A stretch of DNA of 64,000 nucleotides from Paragordius varius (lineage: Eukaryota; Nematomorpha): assembly GCA_964247055.1 (NCBI GenBank), contig OZ176052.1:9114001-9178000 (forward strand), written 5' to 3'. Both the position numbers and the translations under genes were made by a program. The notes under the pieces are model-generated. The model was not told the origin of the DNA. It saw only the letters and a list, made by a program, of their open reading frames with translations, and ran no database searches. Shown one piece after another: positions 24,701 to 36,236 of the stretch; positions within the stretch are counted from its first letter, which is position 1; each line of letters opens with the position of its first letter.

Positions 24701-25817
24701 TAAAAATATATTAGTAGTCTGTTTGTAATTCGATAAATTAGTTATTTTTTAAAATAACACAAATTTTTTCATAAAAAACCCTTAATATGTTTACAATAAT
24801 GAATTTACATCGTACTTTAACAAATACCAAATATAAAGTAGCTATATAGAGATAAAATATTTTTTAGTTGGTGCGCACGTACATTAGATGACATCCCCAA
24901 AGGGGCTTTCGTTTCAACGTATGTCGGTATGATTCTAGGTGAGTCCATGTTATCTCTCGAAAACGATGAATACTTTACTGATCTCGATTTCATTGAATGC
25001 GTAGAAAATGCTTATGAATACAAGTTGGGAAAAGGTTTGGCGTCTTTAGCTATTAATTCTCCAAATAAATACAACGAAATCAGAAAAAATAAGGAAGTTG
25101 GTTCTTCCTTGCCAAATATATTTTTATTTGAAAATACGGATATTATTGATATAACCGAAGATGATGATGATGTTCATGAAAGTATAACCGTGTCCAATAA
25201 CAAGCGTTCGGAAAACATTTTTTCTCTTTTTGAGTAAATATTTTATATAATCAATTTTTCCCAAATATATTATTGATGGGATAATATTATTTTCGTTAGT
25301 TTTTTATGTTTTTCGTATAATTTAAATAATTGTATTTTACAATTTTAATCTTCGACAAATATTCCTCTATGAATTCTTTATTATGACAAAAATATTTAGC
25401 TATTCAATCTAAAAAATAATATGGTCTTTTTTTATGATTAGAAAAAACGTAACAAACTCATCGAATAAAACTTCCATCTCCTTGTCTGTCGTCAAATCCA
25501 CAGATAAAAGCTGTAAACGTAAACCCCTAACCACTCGTGAAATGTGTTCTAATCAATCCGAAATGTATGTCATAGATGCGCGTTCCCATGGTAACATTGG
25601 GAGGTTTTTTAGTCACGCTTGTGAACCAAACATGTTTGCTCAAAACATTTTTATTGATACACATAATCCGTGCTTCCCTTGGGTAGCCTTTTTTGCTTCA
25701 GAAAATATTCCAGCTATGACTGAACTTACCTGGGATTATAATTATGAGATTGATAGCACATCCAAAGCCATAATTTGCAAATGTTGTTCACAAAATTGTC
25801 GGGGTCGACTTTTATAA
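21718..25817 (+). CDS. SETDB1: SETDB1/eggless histone H3K9 methyltransferase
   Basis: A nuclear enzyme that trimethylates H3K9 to silence transposons and chromatin. Exons: 21718-23618, 24868-25233 and 25442-25817, with all phases consistent; about 880 residues. Domains in order: tandem Tudor region (residues about 15-220), methyl-CpG-binding-like domain around FLCGWDRIPSSTTGFIYVTP (about 330-400), Cys-rich pre-SET (CNCLDEYCSDPSVCSC and CNENCACSKTHCFNR), then the SET domain split by a short low-complexity insert (GAFVSTYVGMIL in exon 2; IGRFFSHACEPN and ELTWDYNYEID in exon 3), and post-SET ICKCCSQNCRGRLL. The SET motif normally NHSC reads SHAC here. The split insert is far shorter than in human SETDB1. 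The first intron holds a foldback element (23,765-24,245) and a MITE (24,269-24,574). Confidence 0.92.
23765..24245. mobile_element. Foldback element with arms of about 115 bp in SETDB1 intron
   Basis: The arm 23,791-about 23,905 (from aaataagattcgtgttaacg to the ttgttaaaagaaaaaac word) is repeated inverted at about 24,126-24,245 with very few differences. The loop is about 220 bp of AT-rich DNA. The direct word tatcaatagat occurs just left (about 23,754-23,764) and just right (about 24,245-24,255), a possible target duplication. No coding sequence. Confidence 0.6.
24269..24574. mobile_element. hAT-type MITE in SETDB1 intron
   Basis: It starts caggttcaacacaaatggc and ends gtgtttgccacccctg, with gcggcccgcat and gggccgcac words inside. 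Same family as 9,569-9,834 and 32,604-32,854. The flanks share only tttag, so it is old. Non-coding. Confidence 0.5.
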
Positions 25818-26144
25818 TATTCCACTAGAAAGAAATCGGTTAGCTTATTAAATAAAATGTTATATATATGTGCATATTTATTTTATAGTGCTTTAATCAA
25901 ATTTAAAGTCTTAATATGAATAAACTTATTTATGCAATCTTTGTAGAAATTTGAATAATAATTACGCGAAGTAAGAACCAAGACTTAACTTTTTTGAATG
26001 TAATATTAGGGCATATTTAATGCTTCTGTAAAATTTTATGTTTACAAATTATTATTCAAATATTTGTTAATTACGCAAGTTACCGCTATATAATCCTAAT
26101 TTTTAGTTTACAACGTTTCACAATTCATTTTAACTGCAAACATC
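25818..26144. promoter_or_regulatory. Intergenic region with TATA box for the chitin-binding gene
   Basis: No gene is visible. A TATA-like box, ctatataa, lies at about 26,086-26,093, 52 bp before the ATG at 26,145. A tcacaatt initiator-like word follows about 30 bp downstream of it. This spacing suits a strong regulated promoter for the secreted chitin-binding gene. It is predicted from sequence only. Confidence 0.4.
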
Positions 26145-26626
26145 ATGAATTTCCCCTTTCTCTATTTTTTGTCTGTCATACTTTCCTTCAATGCAATCCC
26201 CATTGTTTTAAGCAATTCTGCATCTAATACATTCTATGGACCATATGGAAATGCTGGTATAAGAGCCCAAATTTTGGGTAAAAATTATGGATATAATGAC
26301 CCTCATGCAGTTGGAGGATATGAATATTTATGTAAGTTTGCTTTGAATGTTTTAAATTATCTGTTATTAAAAAAATCGCATTTTTACTAATAAACTCTCT
26401 GCAACAATGATTTAAACTTTAAATGTATTTTCTCCTCATTTTAACTGCATTAGCTTATAACCCTTGTATCCAAGCTATCCAACACTATCAGTTGTATGTC
26501 CCTCATCCAACTGAACCTTATAAATTTATACAATGTGATTTGGTTGGTACACCCACGGTTCAATATTGCCCGATTGGAACTGTTTGGAATAATTATCTTT
26601 CCACTTGTGGATACTCATCCAAATAA
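26145..26626 (+). CDS. Small secreted chitin-binding protein (peritrophin-like, CBM14)
   Basis: Two exons, 26145-26331 and 26454-26626, joined in phase (T|CT) across a 122-nt intron. The protein is about 119 residues. It starts with a hydrophobic signal peptide (MNFPFLYFLSVILSFNAIPI), followed by a Gly/Tyr-rich stretch, then one compact CBM14-type domain: NPCIQAIQHYQLYVPHP, EPYKFIQCDLVG, YCPIGTVWNNYLSTCGY. Four cysteines are visible, where the type 2 domain often has six. The pattern fits the short arthropod-style PHP...KFIQC variety. It probably binds chitin in gut matrix or cuticle. The stop is followed by the tandem repeat that separates it from ClC-7. Confidence 0.82.
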
Positions 26627-26814
26627 TATTGGTGTCTCGGCTAATGTTTTTTAAGCAAGCATTTATTTTAAAATTTATGATGCAAAATGTCCACCATTTA
26701 CACCAGTCGTCATTTTTATCCTCTAGATATTTATATAGGTAATAATTTATTATTTTACAACATGGTGACACTTTTATATAGATGAGTATATATGGATGTA
26801 TAAATAAATAGATA

Positions 26815-27345
26815 TATATATAATTTTTGGAATCATCGTGATAAAATTTGCATGTGTTGATGTAAATAAATAATATTATTATACTATTTTACAAGATTAA
26901 TAAATAAATAAGTATTTAAAGCGTTTAAACTGATTAAGATTGTTGTTTTTAGAGTGTTTTCTTTCAACCTTTAAAAATTTTGAGTTCTTTATATGGATAA
27001 ATAATATCAAAATTGGTGATAAAATTTGCGTGTGTCGATATAAATAAATAAATTAATATTACTATGTTTCTAATATTAATAAATTAATAAGTATTTAAGG
27101 AGTTTAAAATGAGTAAGATTGTTGGTAGGATGTTTTCATTCAGCCTTTAAAATTTTGAGTTCTTTATATGGATAGAATCAAAAACTCTTGATAAAATTTG
27201 CATGTGTCGATATAAATAAATAAATTAATATTACTATGTTTCTAATATTAATAAAGTAATAAATAAGTATTTAAAGCGTTTAAATTGAGTAAGATTGTTG
27301 GTTTTAGAGTTTTACTCTTTCAGCCTTTAAAAATTTTGAGTTCTT
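26815..27345. repeat. Three tandem copies of the ClC-7 3' end, unit about 170 bp
   Basis: The block gataaaatttgcrtgtgt, aataaataa, aagtatttaaagcgtttaaa, taagattgttg, ctttaaaaattttgagttcttt recurs three times, at about 26,835, 27,015 and 27,190. The last copy runs into the terminal exon of ClC-7. Read on the minus strand, each unit repeats the final codons of that gene (KELKIFKG and stop) and its downstream sequence. The array therefore grew by tandem duplication of the gene's own 3' end, not from a foreign satellite. Confidence 0.75.
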
Positions 27346-30300
27346 TGACGGCTCCGTACCCCATGTTTCGAGATTCAAACCAACGATAACGGGCCACATC
27401 TTTGCGTGTTATCATGCCGACCACTTCATTTTTTTCATTTATGACGGTGAGGTGACGAAGACCCAATGCCCTAAAGAGTCGAAATACCCGGGGTAGCGTT
27501 GCACTGTATGAAACGGTGTAGGGTGCTTTGCAACAGTACGGACTGAGATCGATAAATGCATCTAAAAATTGTTTAGATTGCAGTAAAAAATATTTATATA
27601 GTAGTGTATAAACCGGATTAGGCGCAACTTAAAATAGAATTTATCTGTACTAATTGTTAAAAAAATTATAATTAAACACGAATTAATTAGGAGTTTGGGA
27701 TATATATAATGTGATTGTTTTGTTTTATTATAATTTTAATTTGTTTAATGAAAATTATTTTTATATATTAAAATTGTGTTAAAATTATTTGCTCTGAAAT
27801 TTCTAAATGATAAAATAAATTGTAAAACGGATAGGTATACAAATATATTTAATATACAGTATAAGTAAATATACATTGCTAGAAAGTTATTAATTATTGC
27901 CAAATAGCATATACAACAAAAGGAAGTATTATTGACTTATAGTTATTTTTTCACTTTTTACTATTATTAGCCAATAATAATTCTCTTTGCTGCATATGCT
28001 ATTTGGCAATTAATAGCTTTCAGGCAATATATACTTACTCCTACTGTATATCTTACAAGCTAAAACATACATAATAACTATAATAATATAAATTAAAATG
28101 CGTACTAACCAGGATCGATAAAGGATAAATCCAAATCCTGAATGTCAAAAAACCGTGGATACGGACTCCTGAAATCTCGAGCAGTTATTCGCAAAGATGA
28201 ATCATGTAAAACTTTTGGAATAGAGTGTATACTGATATTTTTGGATGTTTTACGCGTTTTACCCTCTTTTATGAATGATAGCGATTTTTGCTTTCTTAAA
28301 TTGGTTTTATTTAAATTTACTGGAGAAAATAATATATTATTTTTATCATTAGTATTAATAGTGTTGGTGTTAATATTAATATTGGGTTTCTCCAATGTTG
28401 GTTCCACTAAATTTTGTTCATGCGCCTTATCTGAACTGGATTCACTCGTTAAGAATCTACGTTTAAGTAGGGCTTTACGTAAATCTGTTTCCTTTTTATG
28501 ATGTGTTATGGGTTGATTGATTGAATTATAGTTTTTGGTTTGTGGTAACAACAAATTATTTTCATTTGTTTGAGGATCCTAATTTGGACATATGTTATAT
28601 TTTTACCCTAGGAAATTTTAATTGACATTTTGCAATAACAGCGCCTATAACTAGCTCATGCTGATTCTCATGCACTTTTCAGAGATCTAAATAAGGTCCA
28701 ATTTAACAACCGATAAAAGTTTTTTCTACCTTCCCACAAATGATTAATTATTTTTTTGTCAAATATATTTAGTATTTCTAAATTACTAGATAAATTATTT
28801 AAAAGATATTAAAACAAAAAAATTATTTTTATGAAAAAGGGTTATGCGATTTATAAGTTATGAATTTTTCCTATTATTGGGGTTATTATAGAGGAGAGGG
28901 GTTTACTGTATATAAAAAAACAAACAAACCTCTTCAGAATGTGTTGTCAATCGATTTGGAGAAATCAAGGAATTACGCATATGTGGTTGTAACTTAAAAG
29001 ATGACGAAAGAGAAAATGAAAAAAAGTTTCCTTTTATATGAGTATTTTCCCCCACTTTTTTTGCAGCCGGTTCATTATTGTTTTCATTAATTTTGCCATC
29101 AATTTGTTGTTTGTTAACGCCATCAGATTCATTACAAATTAGGGGAGAAACGGGTATATTTAAATGATTTGACGAATTTTGAGCATCTAAATAAATGATT
29201 TATTGTGGTTTGATTAGAGTATATAATACTATACAAAGTTATGTTTATAGTAAGCCCCGCTTTCATAATCTTACTTTTTGGGATATAACCTTAAATGTTG
29301 CAATGTGTTTTGTTATTTTAAAGTCATTAATGAAAAACTATATTTATTCTTATTTTTTATTATTTGTTTCGATATTAAATATAGCATATAATCTTTTTAT
29401 TTATGAAATAAATTTTAATCTTTAAAGAAAGTATAATGTACCATGTTTTTTACCCTAAATTAGGGTCAGTAAAGGGGGCCTCCTTCCTGTTCAAATTAAA
29501 ACATATTACAAATTAATTAATTTATAGAAAAAGGTTTTCATACCTTTTTTCCCAGTACTGCTGGCTAAATTATTGGATGTAAGGTCCGTTAATTTTGGCG
29601 AATTTACGGATTCGTCATCTATTGATGCATAAGTTTCGTTTGGATCCATTGGATCCAGCGTTAAATAAAACTTTGAACGGTTACTATAGAATTCTTTACG
29701 TAGCTATTAATATGATTTTGCATTAAATATTATAAATATAAGGAAGTATATAAAATGAAGACATTCAATTTTTATCATAATAAATATAAAAATGGTAATG
29801 AAAGGTATTTTTATCCCTAATCCTTATAATATATAAAGAGATAATAAGGGTTAAAAATACGCTTAAACTTAATTAACTTTTAATGGTTATTTTAACCGTA
29901 AATAAAATAAAAACGTACCGAAAAAAAAGTAAAAATGACAAATGAAGAAACAAATGTAATATTGGAAAAATATAGAGTAATTCATCTTTCACGTACACAT
30001 TTTTTTGTTAAAATAAGTTTAATAAACATATAGTATGCATAACACTGCTCAACAAGGTTTCGCACCACCCCATTAATTTTGCATTTTCTGATACCTAATG
30101 GCATGGAAAGGCCAAAACAAAAAAGAAAATTGAGGCCACCAATAGGATTTTTCCGAAATTTAATTTTTAAATTTGTATTTAATTTAAAAATAACAATCAT
30201 TCCTCGTGTACATATGTTTAAATATTCAAACGAACAAGTCGATACAAGTAATTTTCCATGCATGAATAACAAAATTCTAGGCATTAAATAAGATACTAAA

Positions 30301-33300
30301 CAAGCTAAGAGCCAAAGTATTAAAAATATAAAAGGGGCTTATGTATAGTGTGATAGATATGGGCGGCTGCACAAGCTCTGCATATCCCCCAAGCGATCCA
30401 ATTATGCCAGATATGGCAAAGATAACAATAAGTAATCGTACGATAAGAGAGACTTGCAAGCAAAATCCAGGCAAATCGACATGTCAAATTAACCAATTCA
30501 CAGAATAAAGTTAGATAAATACTACAATTAAATTGAATAAAAAGATTAGGTAAATACAAATGGTCCAATCCCATAATAGTAAATTCTACTAAAAGTGGCT
30601 ACACAACATCCATCTGATATTAAAATACAAAACAACCAATTTTAAAAAATAAAGTATATCCACTAGGTATAAATAAAGGATTTTTTGTAAGAACCAACTC
30701 AAGAAAAAAAGCCTAATAAGTACTCGAAAGAACGAAAACTAACAAAAAAATATAGCCTATCTGAAAGCCGAAGGTTTAAACCATAGAATGCCTTTTTTAG
30801 TATTTTTTTAAAAATTAAAAATTCACTTGAAAGAAAAAGACTAAATTTTTTTGACGTTTAAGTCCGTACTATTTTTTTCTTTCTGATATTTAAATGACAT
30901 ATTTATATTCAAAGGATAGAGTTTAAAACGCTTTAATAAATGATATTAAGTTTATAATATAATAACATTTTATTATAAAACTATATTTAATTTTCTCTTG
31001 TTTTTGAAAAATTGAAAAACCTATAATATTTCAAAATTCTGATTAACGGGATCTAAAATTTTTTCACATTCGGTTTTAAAACACTGAAATTAGTCATAAT
31101 TTAAAAGTTTGTGTGGTGGTGCTCAAAAATGTCCAAATTTGTCGACTAGTGTAATGTTTATCTACCTGATGCAATAATATAACGAGCAATTGTTGACGTA
31201 AAATAAGGCCTCGAAATCGCCCAAAACTACATCTATGCGGTTCGGGTGTTGTATCAACAAGCGGAAAACCATTATGTTTCTGTGAAGCTAAAATGTTAAT
31301 TATGGTGGAACAGCGTTCAATAGTTCTCAAAGTTGTTACAGGGTGACTCATAATCTATCAATATAATGTTTGTTTAAGCAATCAAACAATTATTTTGCTA
31401 TTTATTAAAATGATATAAAAACTTTCTCAGGCTGAAAAACTTTAATAATACTTACACAACTTTAATTATTTATAAATATTCGATTTAAATAAATATTCAT
31501 AAATTAACCTAAAATCGATATGAAAATAATTTTTAATAAGGTCAATGATGTATCCCATCCTTAGCCAATATAAGTATATACTAGTTTTTAGTTAATTATT
31601 TAAAACACTATTTTTAGAATTAAGAGGTATGCAATTTCGCTATATTGATTACGCCTAATTAAATTGTTTAGGAGAAGATTTTTCACATATACCATTTTTC
31701 GATAAAATATTGATTTGAAAATACCTCATTAGCTGTTATATGGGTGGATTGTGGAGGAGGTTCCCAACCCAGAAATGGAATACTAAGTATATGGATATGT
31801 GCATCGTAAATCCCTTCCGTGAAAAGATCACCAACCCATTTAGTTATCATAAGACAGAACATAAGCACAATCCCAAAAGTAATGTTACCTGGCACAAATA
31901 AAAACTGGTGTATAATCACTGAAATTTGTAAACTGACTTGCATTTAATAAAAATTTAACGTAATTATGATGCAATATATATGTTTTAATATAGTCAAATA
32001 TTAAAAAACGGGGATTTAAATATATTGTTACAGCAAAAAACGTCTTTTAAATAATTATTTTTGTTTTTAACTGGTTATTTACCAAAAGTTAAACTCATTT
32101 ATATCAAGAAAAAAAAGCTTCTTAATATTAAATTTAAAAGAGTTTTTTAGTACCAACAAATTGTTCAAACAAGTGAAAAAAAATAAATTAATCCTAATAA
32201 ATATAATTTCCCCCAAAAAACGGGAATAAGAAGGTAGCTCAATCTATAAAAAGAGGTTCATCAATCTTTTACAATATACCAGTGGCTTCAATCAACATGA
32301 CAGTAAGGGAGAGGGTCATTCTCACAACGCCCCCAAGTTGAACAGCCGCTCCAATCAGTGCGAATTTTGCAGTATTTTGCGCCCAAGGCGATTTTGGAAA
32401 CAAATGTGCTACACCCACTCCTTCATGTAACAAAATTATTGTTTACGGTAAAAATGAAAAAATGATTTCCGGGAAAATGTTTAAATTGAGTTAATTTTGT
32501 ATTCCAAACCTTTATAAAACAAAATATGTATTAAAAACAATAACACGTCTATTTATTTATAACAGTGAAATGACTTTAGTTATGCGTAATTTAAAGTCTT
32601 ATACAGGGGTGTCCAACACAAATGGCTTCGTGGGCCGCATTTAAATTATATATGCGCATTCATAAATAGATTAGATTTTAAACAAGAGATTTTTAAATAA
32701 AAACGGAATGTAATAATTCTTGTTCTTGCTATATGTATAAACCTATTTGGAAAAAAATGTATAAAGAATAATCAATTTTACACAGATTTTATAACCATGT
32801 TTTTGCATATTATGGATTACAAATTTTTCGCGGACCGCGTGTTAATCACCCCTGGTCAAATAAAATTTATGAAATGTAACAATTCAAATAGTATAAACAA
32901 TAGATAAATTTAAATAATCTGGAAAATACACTAATATAATTACGCAAAAACCTCTTAATATACTAAAGAAACTTAAGATATAAAAATTTAAATTATTATC
33001 CCACAATTACAGTAGTAATATTTTATTAAATAACAAAAAATTATACCAATAAGACGTCCCCATCCAGCACCCAGTAATATGCAAGGAATAAATATTCCGC
33101 TAGGAACCGAAACGCCAAACGTCCATATAGCCAGTATATACCAAACAATGCATACCATTAATAACCAATATGCATTGTAAGTTTCTAATAATACGTTAAA
33201 TGTAATAAAAATAAAATTCATACTTAAAAATTGTATATATAAAAAGGTCAACGATTCGCAAGCTTAGTTTTATGACAAAAGGGCCAAAGACTAGTCACTC

Positions 33301-36189
33301 AAAAATATTGAATAAATGTAAAAAACTTGGATTAAAAAATTAAGACTTAATAACATATATAAAGTAATACCAGTTTCATCATGAAAGAAACCGCGTATTC
33401 TTTCCTCGGCCGTTTGAAACAACATTGTGGCGATCGAGTTGTATTCACCGTCAGCACAAAACATCTAATATACAAGTGTATGTTAAAGTTTACACATGTA
33501 AAATAAAATTACATTAATAATAGGCAGCAAACTTAATTTTTATTATAATATATTAATATATATGTAAATGCATTATTAATGTGGAAAATTAATATAAAAT
33601 TAAAACAAATATATCACCATTCAAATCGTAATGAAAAATTAATTAACATGGATGATGCTTATATGGCCAAAAATAATCATTAATCCAAATAAAACAAAAT
33701 TTAAATATAAAAATAAAAATGATACGTTAAACAGATATATTTTGTTTAAGTGCGAACCTTAACCGGTCTTTTAAGTTCCATCCCATTCGTTGGTAAAGGG
33801 GCACATGAATTGGAATAATAAATTAGCATGAAAACTGAAGAGCACGTAACTAAACTAACTAAAACGCATTCTGATATTTTTAGCATAGGTGTAGTAATGT
33901 GTTTCATACGATATAATGTTATCCTAATGTTAATCGCATTAAATATAGCGCCCAACAATCCTCCTAAGCACGGTTACATATATATTAAATAAAAATATAT
34001 TTTTAGAGAAAAAAATAGGATTTGAAGCACGGAAAAAATTATAAATAGTCTAATTTAGCGTTCATTGTTGAAGTATTTTATATCATTCTCATTATATGAC
34101 CAAAGTAAGTTGTTTTTACAAACTACAACTAACATTTTATAACAATTATTATATATAAGATAAAAAGAAGATAAATTCAATTTAAATAGTTTATTATAAA
34201 AATTTTACATATTTCCAATTTGGATAAAAATCCCTACTTAATTAAAATTTTAACCCATAAAATCAACAATTACAAAAAATTGCCAACATTTAACAGTAAA
34301 AAATAACCTAATACTGCCATAATAATATAGATTGGGACTTCCTTTATACTGTAATAAATGTCATCTAATTTGCCGAAATTAAGTAATCCCGTGTTGGAAA
34401 GTTCCCCGGGGTGACCCTTGTAGGCACTCATAATGACATTGAGGGTAAAAGTGGACGTCATTGAAGCAAAAAATATGCGCCAAGTCAATCCTTGATTCCA
34501 AAATGATGCTCCTTCCTCCAAGGCTAAAAGGACACCACCTTGACAGATAAATAGGAATAATATATTGATATTTTGCTAAAAAGTTGTTGTTTGCAACTGC
34601 ATTTTGTGAAAATAATAGATATGGATTGTTATATTTAAAATAACTGTTAGTTTAAAGGTATAAAGGAAAATCTTCTATTAGCCGTAGAGTTCTTTTTGGT
34701 AAAATTTATATTATGGTAAATGTGTAACAATCACACATGAATAAAATTTATATCTATTGTATTTTAATATGCTTTCAGATCTTACCAAAATAATATGGCA
34801 CCGTATCATTATTTTATAACCATTGATGAAGATATTTGAATTGAGTAATTAAGCACCTATGAAAATGCTAAAAAACATATTCCGAAAAACTCAATTAAAT
34901 TGTCATTTACGATAAAATAATTTTTTTACCGACTGGAGCCCCAAAAGCGGCAGATATTCCAGCAGCCGTCCCAGCAGAAACAAAATCTCGTTTTTCTGTG
35001 TCACGTCTAAAATTCTTGAAAATTCCCCAATCCCACTTTAGGGTTGTGCTACAACCCTGAGAAACTCCGGCCCCAACGATCGCTCCAATGTGGACCATAG
35101 GACCTTCTTTCCCAATAACTAAACCACCCGCAATGGCTAAAATAATGCCAATTATCTAAAACACAGAACAACAAGAAGATATAAGGGTTACAGCCGGATC
35201 AGTTATAATAAAACAGTTCGACAAAATTTTTTTTAATACGGTTAGATAATTATCTTTTAGATTCTAAAAACAATAATTTCAATTTTATAATAATAAAATT
35301 TTTTAGAGGGTCCAGAATATGTATCATAAAACAAATTGCTCTTGTGTGCTTAATTTTATAGCTATTTATTCTCATATCAAAAAATTTGGATATCTATATT
35401 TTTTTAATGATAAACCATTTATCGGAATCGTTCTTAAAATAATATGTGGAAACAAAACCAAAAAATATCTAAAATGATTCTTCCAATCGTAAATTATACC
35501 TTAACAAGGAGAGTCTTTAATCGAACAATGTTTGGGATTTTAACGCCATTCAGGAAACATTTGATTTGGGATATTCCACTCCCTCCAGCCATCGGTTCTA
35601 CATATGCGACAAGCAAAGCTGAAACCAGCACAAAAAACAATCCAAACGCTAACCATGTTAAATATGGCTTAATGAAATATAAATTGAACAAATTTGGAGA
35701 TTGATGATCATTAAAATGAAGGTTGTGAACCAAAACATCCAAATCATCTTTCATAAAGGAATAAAATGCTTCTGTTGTATATTCAATGGATATATCAATA
35801 AAGCATGCAATGAGAGCCGTAATGATGCCGATTAAAAGCATAACCACCCATCTTTGGAAACGTAAACACTTGATATCCTAAATTTAATGAATCATCCTAC
35901 CTTGTAAGTCATATCATTTTCGTATTCAATGTCCAAAGAATTCTCACATGGATCATAATCCAAACTCTAAAATAAGCATTTAATTACTTCATATTTGTCA
36001 GATAACAAAGAGTGAGGATGTCGAAAATCTAAATGATTCTTTGATAAAGCAGTGGCTTTATTTTTTACTCTCAATAATTGCTACAATTAATAAATAATAT
36101 ACTGTATAAAAACTCTCTATTTTGGCTTTGAATTTATTTTCATATCTATATTCAACTGCTTCATCCATTTTATCGTCTGCACTTTGCAT
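27320..36189 (-). CDS. CLCN7: H+/Cl- exchange transporter 7 (lysosomal ClC-7)
   Basis: A lysosomal 2Cl-/H+ antiporter, normally partnered by OSTM1. The visible exons are 36189-36103, 36080-35988, 35966-35901, 35877-35500, 35155-34930, 34538-34308, 33963-33758, 33464-33371, 33184-33047, 32420-32280, 31888-31725, 31354-31166, 29703-29544, 29186-28930, 28578-28110 and 27561-27320, with phases checked at nearly every junction. Landmarks: SLDYD near the N-terminus; [14 protein letters not shown] (the Pro of GSGIP is Ser); gating glutamate in [22 protein letters not shown]; proton glutamates in [43 protein letters not shown]; two CBS domains ending [21 protein letters not shown]. The linker between the CBS domains carries about 280 extra low-complexity residues over three exons. 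The first three introns are 22, 21 and 23 nt. Confidence 0.95.
29980..30620 (-). other. Hydrophobic reading frames in a ClC-7 intron, unexplained
   Basis: Within the 1.46-kb ClC-7 intron (29704-31165), the minus strand has overlapping hydrophobic frames. Examples are [19 protein letters not shown] followed by [14 protein letters not shown], and [17 protein letters not shown] upstream in another frame. They could be exons of a small multi-pass membrane gene nested in the intron, or decayed transposon sequence. I recognise no family and see no complete splice model. Confidence 0.25.
32604..32854. mobile_element. hAT-type MITE, 251 bp, in ClC-7 intron
   Basis: It starts CAGGGGTGTCCAACACAAAT and ends GTGTTAATCACCCCTG, with inner words cgtgggccgc and cgcggaccgc. 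The flanks gtcttata and gtcaaata agree at 6 of 8 positions, an eroded target duplication. It lies in the intron between the exons at 33184-33047 and 32420-32280. Non-coding. Confidence 0.65.
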
Positions 36190-36236
36190 GAAAAAGTGAA
36201 ATTGTCTGCTTACCACACATTTCAAATTTCATTACT
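36190..36236. promoter_or_regulatory. 47-bp divergent intergenic region (ClC-7 / unknown gene)
   Basis: The ClC-7 start codon ends at 36,189 on the minus strand and the next gene's ATG begins at 36,237 on the plus strand. Forty-seven bases must hold both 5' UTRs or, more likely, transcription starts overlap into the opposite gene. No TATA box is evident. Confidence 0.55.

Noticed and set aside
26815-27345. CRISPR-like spaced repeats
   Set aside because: The repeats are contiguous long units derived from a neighbouring gene end, without short regular repeats and unique spacers, in an animal genome.
28142-28501. 119-codon plus-strand open frame
   Set aside because: It is antisense to the Asn/Ser-rich ClC-7 linker exon; low complexity keeps the opposite strand open.
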